NCBI RefSeq assembly: GCF_051659545.1
Contig: NZ_JBOFOR010000184.1
Span: forward strand, 1 to 5,923
Source: JBOFOR01 sp051659545
GTDB lineage: Bacteria; Bacillota; Clostridia; Peptostreptococcales; Peptostreptococcaceae
DNA: 5,923 nucleotides
Reading direction: 5' to 3'
Position numbers and translations under genes: made by a program. The notes beneath the pieces are model-generated. The model ran no database searches. It was not told the origin of the DNA and saw only the letters and a program-made list of their open reading frames with translations. Shown here piece after piece: positions 1-4,838 of this stretch. Positions within the stretch are counted from its first letter, which is position 1, and each line of letters opens with the position of its first letter.

Positions 1-8
1 TGTTTTAT

Positions 9-14
9 CTCCTT
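9..14 (-). promoter_or_regulatory. Ribosome binding site of a gene starting beyond the left edge
   Basis: The minus strand reads AAGGAG here, followed by eight bases to the window edge. That is normal spacing for a start codon at or just beyond position 1. It lies downstream of a good promoter on the same strand, so a minus-strand gene very probably begins immediately outside the window. Its product cannot be known from this sequence. Confidence 0.7.
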
Positions 15-36
15 ATTATTATTTACTACTGACTCT

Positions 37-65
37 ATTATATAACATCTTTTTATGAAAATCAA
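37..65 (-). promoter_or_regulatory. Sigma-A promoter for the off-window minus-strand gene
   Basis: On the minus strand, TTGATT (60-65) and TATAAT (37-42) are separated by exactly 17 bases. The -10 is a perfect consensus and the -35 matches TTGACA at four of six positions. An AAGGAG ribosome binding site follows about 22 bases downstream of the -10. The promoter lies after the broken sigma factor gene and the palindromic element, so the next gene has its own start of transcription and does not depend on the ECF remnant. Confidence 0.75.
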
Positions 66-71
66 AAATAA

Positions 72-134
72 CCTAACGGTAGGCTTACATCCTCCACCTC
101 CTACGGTGAGGAAGAGGAATTTCGCCTTATTAGG
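72..134. repeat. 63-bp GC-rich palindromic element
   Basis: This nested inverted repeat is markedly richer in G and C than its AT-rich surroundings. The outer arms are CCTAA (72-76) and TTAGG (130-134). Inside them AGGC (81-84) pairs with GCCT (124-127). The core is a 10-bp arm, CCTCCACCTC (91-100), facing GAGGAAGAGG (108-117) across a 7-base loop, with one mismatch and one wobble. The outer edge falls exactly where similarity of the neighbouring ECF sigma remnant stops. It could be a small mobile palindromic repeat or the end of a decayed IS200/IS605-like element; no transposase is visible. It lacks a good T-run on either side, so I do not call it a terminator. Confidence 0.5.
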
Positions 135-333
135 TAAAATACTTGCTTTCTCTTAAGTTATGTATGTTTTTTAATCCTTTTTATACTGCTTGCAAATATG
201 CATCCATACTATCTTGTTCATTTTTTAATATTGTGTAAGCTAATTTGTAGCCTTCATCTTTTAAATTATTTACTACAATACTATAAGCATTAAAATTACC
301 TTTTATAGCCTTTATTACTAACTCCTCCTCCAT
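133..333 (-). pseudogene. ECF-type sigma factor remnant (region 2 only), broken by a stop and a palindrome
   Basis: An ATG at 331-333 preceded by AAAGGAGG (340-347) opens a 50-codon frame ending in TAA at 181-183. The peptide begins MEEELVIKAIKGNFNAYSIV and contains LAYTILKNEQDSMDAYLQAV, the pattern of region 2.1-2.2 of small clostridial ECF sigma factors. After the stop the same frame continues with KGLKNIHNLRESKYFT, which is how region 2 of these proteins normally proceeds (NIHNLRESKYF then TW). The TAA therefore looks like a nonsense mutation of a former sense codon. The coding similarity ends at the edge of the palindrome at 134. About two thirds of the protein, including all of region 4 (-35 recognition), is missing, so it cannot be a working sigma factor. 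A translated 50-residue peptide is possible because the start and ribosome binding site are intact. The family call rests on motif recognition. Confidence 0.65.
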
Positions 334-356
334 GTTAAGCCTCCTTTCATATATTA

Positions 357-381
357 GACTGACGAAAGTTAAAAAAAGTTA
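357..381 (-). promoter_or_regulatory. Candidate ECF-type (autoregulatory) promoter of the sigma remnant
   Basis: Just upstream of the ribosome binding site of the broken sigma gene, the minus strand has TAAC (378-381) followed by T-runs, then CGTC (361-364) and GTC (357-359) leading into TAATAT. An AAC element at -35 with CGTC or GTC at -10 is the usual look of promoters read by ECF sigma factors, which often transcribe their own genes. The spacing is 13 bases to CGTC or 18 to GTC, against the common 16-17, so the exact -10 is uncertain. The rest of the AT-rich stretch to 456 shows nothing else I can support. Confidence 0.35.
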
Positions 382-456
382 TAAGTTTTTATTAAAATTT
401 TTATTTTTTATGGATATTTAATTGATATATTATAAATTTTAGATTTGATTACATAT

Positions 457-488
457 GAAAAAAGACTATCATATAAATGATAGTCTTT
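457..488 (-). terminator. Rho-independent terminator of the tRNA-Ser gene
   Basis: A perfect 12-bp inverted repeat (461-472 with 477-488) with a 4-base loop is followed on the minus strand by six T residues (458-463, the last three within the stem). It begins four bases after the tRNA CCA end, so it terminates the single-gene tRNA transcript. Confidence 0.9.
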
Positions 489-491
489 AAT

Positions 492-582
492 TGGCGGAGA
501 AGGAGGGATTCGAACCCTCGCACCAGTTACCCAGCCTATACCCTTAGCAGGGGTACCTCTTTAGCCACTTGAGTACTTCTCC
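492..582 (-). tRNA. tRNA-Ser(GCU)
   Basis: On the minus strand this 91-base gene starts with GGAGAAG, which pairs with CTTCTCC near the 3' end, followed by discriminator G and an encoded CCA (492-494). The anticodon arm is TACCC / CTGCTAA / GGGTA with anticodon GCT (546-548), reading AGC and AGU serine codons. The T arm is GAGGG TTCGAAT CCCTC. The long variable region of about 19 bases is that of a class II tRNA, which agrees with serine. It has its own promoter (602-630) and terminator (457-488). Confidence 0.97.
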
Positions 583-601
583 TTATTTAATTCGTAATTT
601 T

Positions 602-630
602 ATTATACAATGTAAGCATCATCTAGTCAA
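602..630 (-). promoter_or_regulatory. Sigma-A promoter of tRNA-Ser
   Basis: On the minus strand, TTGACT (625-630) and a perfect TATAAT (602-607) are 17 bases apart. The -10 ends 19 bases before the 5' end of the tRNA, so the primary transcript would carry only a short leader of roughly 12 bases. Confidence 0.85.
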
Positions 631-664
631 TATATTTTATCTAAAAATTTACTTTTAATTTTAA

Positions 665-703
665 CACAGGAATTTACAATTGTTTTTCTAAATTGTAAAT
701 CCC
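665..703 (-). terminator. Imperfect terminator at the end of the metal-transport operon
   Basis: A 13-base arm (691-703) faces 669-681 across a 9-base loop, with one G-T wobble. It begins 10 bases after the ATPase stop codon. The tail on the minus strand (TGTGTTAAAATT) is T-rich but lacks a clean T-run, so termination may be incomplete. The stem is mostly A-T. Confidence 0.55.
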
Positions 704-713
704 TATTGTTTTG

Positions 714-1565
714 TTATATATGTTGATGACAATGAACGTGTTCTCCACTAAATCCATCTTCATGTATATGGTCCTGTCCCACTCCATTTACATGTTCATG
801 AACATGCATATAAGATACTTGCACCTTATTATTTATAGGATTTTTACCTACATATGCATTAACTCCAAATACATCTTTTAATATTTTTGGTGTAATTACT
901 TCTTCTATACTACCACGTTCTATAATTTTTCCATCTTTCATTACTATTAAGTAATCACAATACATTGCTGCTATATTCATATCATGTATTGCTGATAAGG
1001 TAGTTATGCCTAAACTTTTTACTAAATCCATTAGTTGTATTTGATATCCTATATCTAAATGATTTGTGGGTTCATCCAATACTAAAAAGTCTGTATTCTG
1101 AACTAATGCTCTCGCAATTAAGGTTCTTTGTTTTTCTCCTCCAGATAAATTAGAAAAGCTTCTATCTGAATAATCGCTAAGCCCCACTCTATGAAGCATG
1201 TTCTTTACCATTTCTAAGTCATCTATTGAATAGTCTTGAAATATAGATTTATATGGGTATCTACCCATTTTTACTATCTGCTCTACTGTAAAATCAAACT
1301 GAGTATTACTTTCTTGAGCTAGTACTGCAATTTCTTTTGCACAATCCTTCTCTTTCATATTTAATAGATTCTTGTTATCTATGGTTATTTCTCCACTTCC
1401 GGGTTTATATATTCTATATATATTTTTCAATAGTGTGGACTTACCTGAACCATTTGGACCAATAATTCCTACAAAGCTTCCTTTTTTTATTTCAAAAGAA
1501 ATATCCTTCAATATTTGTTTATTATCTATGCTAAATTCTAAATTCTTCACCTTTAATTTGATCAT
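714..1565 (-). CDS. ABC transporter ATPase (FecE/BtuD type) with a histidine-rich C-terminal tail; nickel or cobalt import inferred
   Basis: This cytoplasmic ATPase (283 aa) would energise metal uptake together with the permease gene it overlaps. The full set of ABC motifs is present: Walker A GPNGSGKST (36-44), Q-loop Q84, signature LSGGE (140-144), Walker B LVLDEP (161-166), D-loop NHLD (168-171) and switch H194. Overall it is of the type that serves iron-siderophore, heme and cobalamin importers. The unusual part is the last 30 residues, where nine histidines and one cysteine lie in HVHEH, DHIHED and EHVHCHQH clusters (254-282). Relatives normally stop near residue 255, so this is an added cytoplasmic metal-binding tail. 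The start ATG overlaps the permease stop by one base (TAATG), so the two are probably translationally coupled. Substrate specificity is inferred from the operon (CooT and the His-rich protein) and the tail, not from the ATPase core. Last gene of the unit. Confidence 0.93.
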   Translation of the reverse strand: MIKLKVKNLEFSIDNKQILKDISFEIKKGSFVGIIGPNGSGKSTLLKNIYRIYKPGSGEITIDNKNLLNMKEKDCAKEIAVLAQESNTQFDFTVEQIVKMGRYPYKSIFQDYSIDDLEMVKNMLHRVGLSDYSDRSFSNLSGGEKQRTLIARALVQNTDFLVLDEPTNHLDIGYQIQLMDLVKSLGITTLSAIHDMNIAAMYCDYLIVMKDGKIIERGSIEEVITPKILKDVFGVNAYVGKNPINNKVQVSYMHVHEHVNGVGQDHIHEDGFSGEHVHCHQHI

Positions 1566-2647
1566 TATTCATTGCCCCCAAAGGAATAATTTTTTATAGA
1601 TATTAACCATAGGAAGAATGGACCTCCTATAAGAGATGTTATTATCCCTATTGGAATTTCTGTTGGTGGAAACAACCCTCTTGCTACTACATCTGACCAA
1701 ATTAAAAATATTGCTCCTACTAATGTAGACAATACTATTAGTTTTTTGTGGTCACTCCCTGCTATACTTCTACAAATATGTGGTACTACTAATCCTATAA
1801 ATCCTATAGCTCCTGTTATTGCAACTAAGGTAGAAGTAAGTAGTGTTGCCATTATTATTAAGATTGATTTTACTAATTTTATATTTATTCCTAGTATTAT
1901 CGCATTATCGTCTCCTAGTAACATAATATCTAATGTTTTACTCATTATAAATGCAATTATACACACTATAACTAATGCTATAAAAGGAATTAATAATACC
2001 TCCCATTTAGCACCACCTAAACTTCCTATTGTCCAAAACAAGGCATTCTTTGCTTGGTTTGAGTTTTTAGCTCCATAAATTAATAAATTTGTAACTGCTG
2101 AAAATATTGTAGATATTGCCATTCCTGATAATACAAGTCTAGTTGTTGATGTACTTTTTCCCATAGATGTTCCTATAGCAAAAACTAAAATTCCTGATAA
2201 CATAGAACCTACAAAAGCTCCTGCTGTTATGCTTGTTATTCCAAGTCCTGCTATTCCACCTAAAACTATAACTGCAACAGCACCACATGATGCACCAGAA
2301 GATATACCTAATATATAAGGTTCTGCTATTGGGTTCTTAGTTACACATTGCATAAGTACCCCACAAAGGGCTAATCCTGCACCACAAAGAGCTCCTAATA
2401 TAACTCTAGGTAGCCTAATCTCCCATATAATATTTTCATACATCACATTCCAAGTTGGATTGAATATTTCATTTCCTGACATTTTGTTAAAAAATACTTT
2501 ATATACTATATCTGGTTCTATATATGTACTCCCTATAGCTATTGCTGTTATTATTGTTATAACTAATAGTATAGATAAGCCTGCCGTCCATAGAATAAAT
2601 TTTCTATTCTTAGATAAGTAAGTTTTATCTGCTACTGTAATATTCAT
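1565..2647 (-). CDS. FecCD/BtuC-type ABC transporter permease
   Basis: A polytopic inner-membrane permease of 360 aa, normal for the family, forms the homodimeric channel of a type II metal-chelate importer. After a short cytoplasmic N-terminus the first helix is at about 18-40, and further hydrophobic segments run to the C-terminus, consistent with about ten helices. Family landmarks are RLPRVILGALCGAGLALCG (78-96), LGISSGAS (113-120), GFIGLVVPHICRSIAGSDHK (282-301), which includes the loop that contacts the ATPase, and the closing PPTEIPIGIITSLIGGPFF (327-345). The start ATG overlaps the stop of the binding-protein gene by one base, and its own stop overlaps the ATPase start in the same way. 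A GGAG sequence lies just upstream of the start. The sequence shows family and role clearly, but not the substrate; nickel or cobalt is inferred from the neighbours. Confidence 0.93.
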   Translation of the reverse strand: MNITVADKTYLSKNRKFILWTAGLSILLVITIITAIAIGSTYIEPDIVYKVFFNKMSGNEIFNPTWNVMYENIIWEIRLPRVILGALCGAGLALCGVLMQCVTKNPIAEPYILGISSGASCGAVAVIVLGGIAGLGITSITAGAFVGSMLSGILVFAIGTSMGKSTSTTRLVLSGMAISTIFSAVTNLLIYGAKNSNQAKNALFWTIGSLGGAKWEVLLIPFIALVIVCIIAFIMSKTLDIMLLGDDNAIILGINIKLVKSILIIMATLLTSTLVAITGAIGFIGLVVPHICRSIAGSDHKKLIVLSTLVGAIFLIWSDVVARGLFPPTEIPIGIITSLIGGPFFLWLISIKNYSFGGNE

Positions 2648-3675
2648 TATTTATTTTCTCCATAAAAGTATCCATACATTTTTTCTATAACTTGAGCATT
2701 TCTAACTCCAGGAGATAAATCTGCTAAACCTACTACATATATTCTATTATTCTTTATAGCATCTACATTTTTAAGAGCAGGATGATTTTTTAAAAATTCT
2801 ATTTTTTCTTCTGGTTTAGATCCTGCCATATAATCAGTTACTATTATTACTTCTGGATTTTTTGACACTATACTTTCCCAAGATACCTGAACATAGGCTT
2901 CTTTTTGATCTGAGAATATATTATTTCCACCTGCTAAGCTTATTAAATTGTTTGGTAATCCACTTCCTACTGCTATTGCATCATTTTCTCCTGCATCATA
3001 AACCATCATTTTTACTCTATCTTCATCTTTAACTTGTCCTAATTTATCTTGCACAGCTTTTATATCGCTCTTCATTTTGTTTACTACTTCTGTAGCTTTA
3101 TCTTCAACTCCAAATATTTTTCCTAAAAGCATAAAATCCTCATATACAGTTTCTACTGTTGCATCTCCTGCTAAAGATTTGCAGGCAAAAGGTGTAATTC
3201 CATTTTGTATAAGTTCATCAGGTGCTCCTGTAGTCTGCTCTGTTATAGACATATCCCATCCACTTACAAAGTCTGCTCCAGTAGCCATAAATGCTTCTTT
3301 TGATATTGAGTGACCTTCTGCTATTTTTAATTCTGGTATTTTTTCATAGGCTTTTTTATACTCTGGTAGTATTGGATTATCTAAAAGTGCTGTACCTACC
3401 ATTCTATCTTCTAGTCCTAAAGCTAATAACATCTCTGTCATAAATTGAGATAAAGTTACTGCTTTTTCTGATGGCTTTTCAACCTTAACTTCATATTCAT
3501 TTGCTCCGTCTGAATATACAAATTGAACAGGTTTAAAGTTACTAGATTCAATTTTTGTTTCAGGTTTAGCATTATCTTTGTTATCTTCTTTACTTGAGCA
3601 TCCCACTACACTTAAAGATATACCAGCTATTGCTAGTACAATTAAAAATCGCCTTAAACTTAGACTCTTATTCAT
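2647..3675 (-). CDS. ABC transporter substrate-binding lipoprotein (FecB/BtuF-like), nickel or cobalt inferred
   Basis: This is the extracytoplasmic, membrane-anchored binding protein that delivers substrate to the permease. I start it at the ATG at 3673-3675, giving 342 aa. AAAGGAG (3687-3693) precedes this codon, and the peptide begins MNKSLSLRRFLIVLAIAG, a typical signal peptide ending in the lipobox VVGC with Cys26. A longer frame from 3711 would put 12 charged residues before the signal peptide, has no ribosome binding site and starts inside a hairpin. After a charged linker, a periplasmic-binding fold of the helical-backbone class follows: SEKAVTLSQFMTEMLLALGL and later TGADFVSGWD, then VSWESIVSKNPEVIIVTDYM, and the end LSPGVRNAQVIEKMYGYFYG. 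Few histidines are present, so metal may be bound as a chelate. Separated from the upstream gene by a hairpin and coupled to the permease by TAATG. Confidence 0.92.
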   Translation of the reverse strand: MNKSLSLRRFLIVLAIAGISLSVVGCSSKEDNKDNAKPETKIESSNFKPVQFVYSDGANEYEVKVEKPSEKAVTLSQFMTEMLLALGLEDRMVGTALLDNPILPEYKKAYEKIPELKIAEGHSISKEAFMATGADFVSGWDMSITEQTTGAPDELIQNGITPFACKSLAGDATVETVYEDFMLLGKIFGVEDKATEVVNKMKSDIKAVQDKLGQVKDEDRVKMMVYDAGENDAIAVGSGLPNNLISLAGGNNIFSDQKEAYVQVSWESIVSKNPEVIIVTDYMAGSKPEEKIEFLKNHPALKNVDAIKNNRIYVVGLADLSPGVRNAQVIEKMYGYFYGENK

Positions 3676-3702
3676 CTTCTTCCTATCTCCTTTGTATATT
3701 TT

Positions 3703-3737
3703 AAAAGCCATGAAGGTAATATCTATACCTTCATGGC
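3703..3737 (-). terminator. Intercistronic hairpin, partial terminator or RNA-stability element
   Basis: A perfect 12-bp stem (3707-3718 with 3726-3737) with a 7-base loop is followed on the minus strand by only four T residues (3703-3706). It lies between the His-rich gene and the binding-protein gene. The short T-run suggests partial termination, or an mRNA processing or protection site, rather than a full stop. It would set the transporter genes to a different level from the three small upstream genes. No separate promoter is obvious between it and the lipoprotein start. Confidence 0.55.
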
Positions 3738-3749
3738 ATCATTAATTGA

Positions 3750-4055
3750 TTACATATGCTTTTTAGCTTCTAGTAACATTTCGTTAGCTTGTTTCATATA
3801 TTCAATAGCTTTTTCTATATTATCTGCTGTTTCTTCTTTTCCTATAGCTCTAGCTTTTTCTACCCACTCTCTAAAGCCTTCTTCATGAGATTCATTATGA
3901 TTTACCCAATGTACTAATAATATTTTTAAAGTCTTTTCATCTTTATTTTCTATACTTTCTCCATGAGAATGAGTATGTGTGTGGTCGTGTTCATGATGAT
4001 CATGATCGTGGTCATGTCCATGATGGTATCTTAAAGTATCATTATTGAATATCAT
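3750..4055 (-). CDS. Small cytoplasmic His-rich metal-binding protein
   Basis: This 101-residue protein has no signal peptide or membrane segment. Residues 11-31 carry twelve histidines alternating mainly with aspartate, glutamate, threonine and serine (HHGHDHDHDHHEHDH, then HTHTHSH), an evident site for nickel, cobalt or zinc. Residues 41-100 form a charged, helix-like domain (KTLKILLVHWVNHN, FREWVEKARAIGKEETADNI, EYMKQANEMLLEAKKHM) that adds H49, H53 and H57. I recall similar proteins, a His tract plus this short helical domain, beside nickel and cobalt transport genes in Firmicutes. It is comparable in idea, not in sequence, to CooJ, the His-rich nickel protein of CO dehydrogenase maturation. 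The ATG has GGGGGAAAA upstream and follows the DUF3842 stop by 13 bases. Storage, buffering or chaperone function is inference; zinc handling cannot be excluded. Confidence 0.85.
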   Translation of the reverse strand: MIFNNDTLRYHHGHDHDHDHHEHDHTHTHSHGESIENKDEKTLKILLVHWVNHNESHEEGFREWVEKARAIGKEETADNIEKAIEYMKQANEMLLEAKKHM

Positions 4056-4068
4056 TTGTTTTCCCCCA

Positions 4069-4485
4069 TTATTTTATATTAAATTCTTTTTTAATTACTT
4101 TGATACTATCCTTTATAAGCAAGGCTAGTGGTTTATTTTCCAATCCAACTAATTCTGTGTTTTCTGGCATAATAGGTAAAAGTATTTTCAAAGCTTCACA
4201 GTCTACTACTGCTTCGCTCATTTTAGAAGTTACTTCTCCCATCATAGAATTAGGCATTGCTACTGACATTGGCGCTACTACTATGTTTGCTTTTTTTACT
4301 GAAGTTACAATAGCATTTTCTCCTGTAGCACCTTTGTTTGCATGTGCCTTCATCATTGAACTGGTAGCAATAGAGTTTGTACCTAATGCATATATGTCTA
4401 TATAACTCGGTAACTCATCTCTAAGATTAGATACTATTTGGGCTCCTATTCCTCCACCCATTCCATCTATAACTGCTATTATCAT
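4069..4485 (-). CDS. DUF3842 family protein, function unknown, in a nickel operon
   Basis: This soluble protein of 138 aa has no signal peptide. It opens with a beta strand and a glycine-rich turn, MIIAVIDGMGGGIGAQIV (1-18), which resembles the dinucleotide- or nucleotide-binding turn of Rossmann-like folds. It has no lysine-serine P-loop. Further well-ordered parts are YALGTNSIATSSMMKAHANK (32-51), a glycine turn KGATGENAIV (51-60), IVVAPMSVAMPNSMMGEVTS (68-87) and the segment EAVVDCEALKILLPIMPENT (91-110) with Cys96. I recognise this as the uncharacterised DUF3842 family. It sits between the CooT-like and the His-rich genes with gaps of 21 and 13 bases, and its ribosome binding site is AGGGG. 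Context suggests a part in metal handling or sensing, but nothing in the sequence states the reaction. Confidence 0.85.
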   Translation of the reverse strand: MIIAVIDGMGGGIGAQIVSNLRDELPSYIDIYALGTNSIATSSMMKAHANKGATGENAIVTSVKKANIVVAPMSVAMPNSMMGEVTSKMSEAVVDCEALKILLPIMPENTELVGLENKPLALLIKDSIKVIKKEFNIK

Positions 4486-4506
4486 TTGTATTTCCCCTAT
4501 TAGTTA

Positions 4507-4698
4507 TTATTTGTTTTCTTTTATGATTATTTTATGATCCATTAATCTTATTTCTTTTATTTCTCCATCTACTATCTTTTGCTCTCCAAGTAAGTCAGTT
4601 AAATACACCTTTCCTTCAAAAGGATCTACACTAACTACATTATCCATTACTCTTTCAAGTCCTTCTTCTTTTAAAATATAAGCTGCTGATTCACACAT
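4507..4698 (-). CDS. CooT-family nickel-binding protein
   Basis: At 63 aa this is the normal size for CooT, the small dimeric nickel protein associated with CO dehydrogenase maturation in Rhodospirillum rubrum. The family hallmarks are visible: the N-terminal Met-Cys (Cys2 is the nickel ligand in CooT), AAYILK, the central VDPFEGKVYLTDLLGEQKIV (24-43) and the closing IKEIRLMDHKIIIKE with the conserved DHKI (54-57). The protein is nearly all beta strand. The ATG is preceded by AGGGGG at 8 bases and followed by two stop codons in tandem. It is the first gene of the unit, behind a promoter and a hairpin. Related proteins also occur in genomes without CO dehydrogenase, so the receiving enzyme cannot be named. 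I leave the symbol empty because function in this organism is inferred from family. Confidence 0.88.
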   Translation of the reverse strand: MCESAAYILKEEGLERVMDNVVSVDPFEGKVYLTDLLGEQKIVDGEIKEIRLMDHKIIIKENK

Positions 4699-4728
4699 AT
4701 TATTTTCCCCCTATTTTTATGTAATAGC

Positions 4729-4772
4729 AAAAAAAGGTCTCTTCAGGTATTTCAATACACTAAAGAAACCTT
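4729..4772 (-). terminator. Leader terminator, candidate attenuator ahead of the CooT-family gene
   Basis: On the minus strand AAGGTTTCTTTAG (4760-4772) pairs with CTGAAGAGACCTT (4734-4746) with two wobbles. The stem continues after one bulged base into GTAT/ATAC closed by a tetraloop, and seven T residues follow (4729-4735, two of them in the stem). This is a strong rho-independent terminator. It lies after the radical SAM gene but also after the promoter at 4809-4838, so transcripts from that promoter must pass it to reach the metal genes. A small competing hairpin, GAAATC (4776-4781) with GGTTTC (4765-4770) around a 5-base loop, would occupy the terminator's first arm. Confidence 0.75.
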
Positions 4773-4798
4773 CATGATTTCGTTTTTTTATTATTTTA

Positions 4799-4815
4799 TT
4801 ATAGTTTGAGTATAA
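4799..4815. promoter_or_regulatory. Candidate operator: short inverted repeat at the -10 region
   Basis: The minus strand reads TTATA, seven bases (CTCAAAC), TATAA: an inverted repeat of 5-7-5 that covers the -10 hexamer and the probable transcription start. It could be a repressor site, for instance for a metal-responsive regulator. It is short and made only of A and T, so chance is a real alternative. Confidence 0.25.
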
Positions 4816-4838
4816 CACTTTCCTCTAGATAAAGTCAA
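4809..4838 (-). promoter_or_regulatory. Sigma-A promoter of the metal operon, inside the end of the radical SAM gene
   Basis: On the minus strand TTGACT (4833-4838) and TATACT (4809-4814) are 18 bases apart (17 if the -10 is read as TTATAC). The -35 lies within the last codons of the radical SAM gene, whose stop is at 4825-4827. Transcription would start near 4802, giving a leader of about 100 bases that contains the hairpin at 4734-4772. Confidence 0.65.

Noticed and set aside
72..134. CRISPR repeat or terminator at the GC-rich palindrome
   Set aside because: There is only one copy with no spacers, and neither flank has a clean T-run, so neither reading is supported.
1372..1599. Plus-strand open frame of 75 codons over the ATPase start, and similar plus-strand frames at 1746-2078, 3077-3313 and 4100-4405
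   Set aside because: Each lies antisense within a well-supported minus-strand gene, has no convincing ribosome binding site, and its peptide is the low-complexity hydrophobic product expected from reading AT-rich genes backwards.
714..3675. Calling the transporter an iron-siderophore, heme or cobalamin importer
   Set aside because: The protein families alone allow it, but the unit carries CooT-family and His-rich genes and the ATPase has a His tail, with no cobalamin, heme or siderophore gene or riboswitch in the window. The alternative cannot be fully excluded.
3676..3711. Longer start for the substrate-binding lipoprotein at 3711
   Set aside because: That ATG lies inside a 12-bp hairpin without a ribosome binding site and would put charged residues ahead of the signal peptide. 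The ATG at 3673-3675 has AAAGGAG and gives a standard lipoprotein N-terminus.
4444..4467. Walker A P-loop in the DUF3842 protein
   Set aside because: The glycine-rich segment DGMGGGIG lacks the lysine followed by serine or threonine required for a P-loop, so it is more like a Rossmann-type turn.
4699..4728. A second promoter between the leader hairpin and the CooT-family gene
   Set aside because: No -35 and -10 pair with acceptable spacing is present; the TTGAAA in the hairpin loop is not followed by a -10 at 16-18 bases.
4699..4800. NiCo (czcD) or cobalamin riboswitch in the leader of the metal operon
   Set aside because: The leader is only about 100 bases and consists of AT-rich single-stranded sequence plus one terminator hairpin. 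The four-way junction with conserved G-rich loops of the NiCo type and the B12-box of the cobalamin type are not present.
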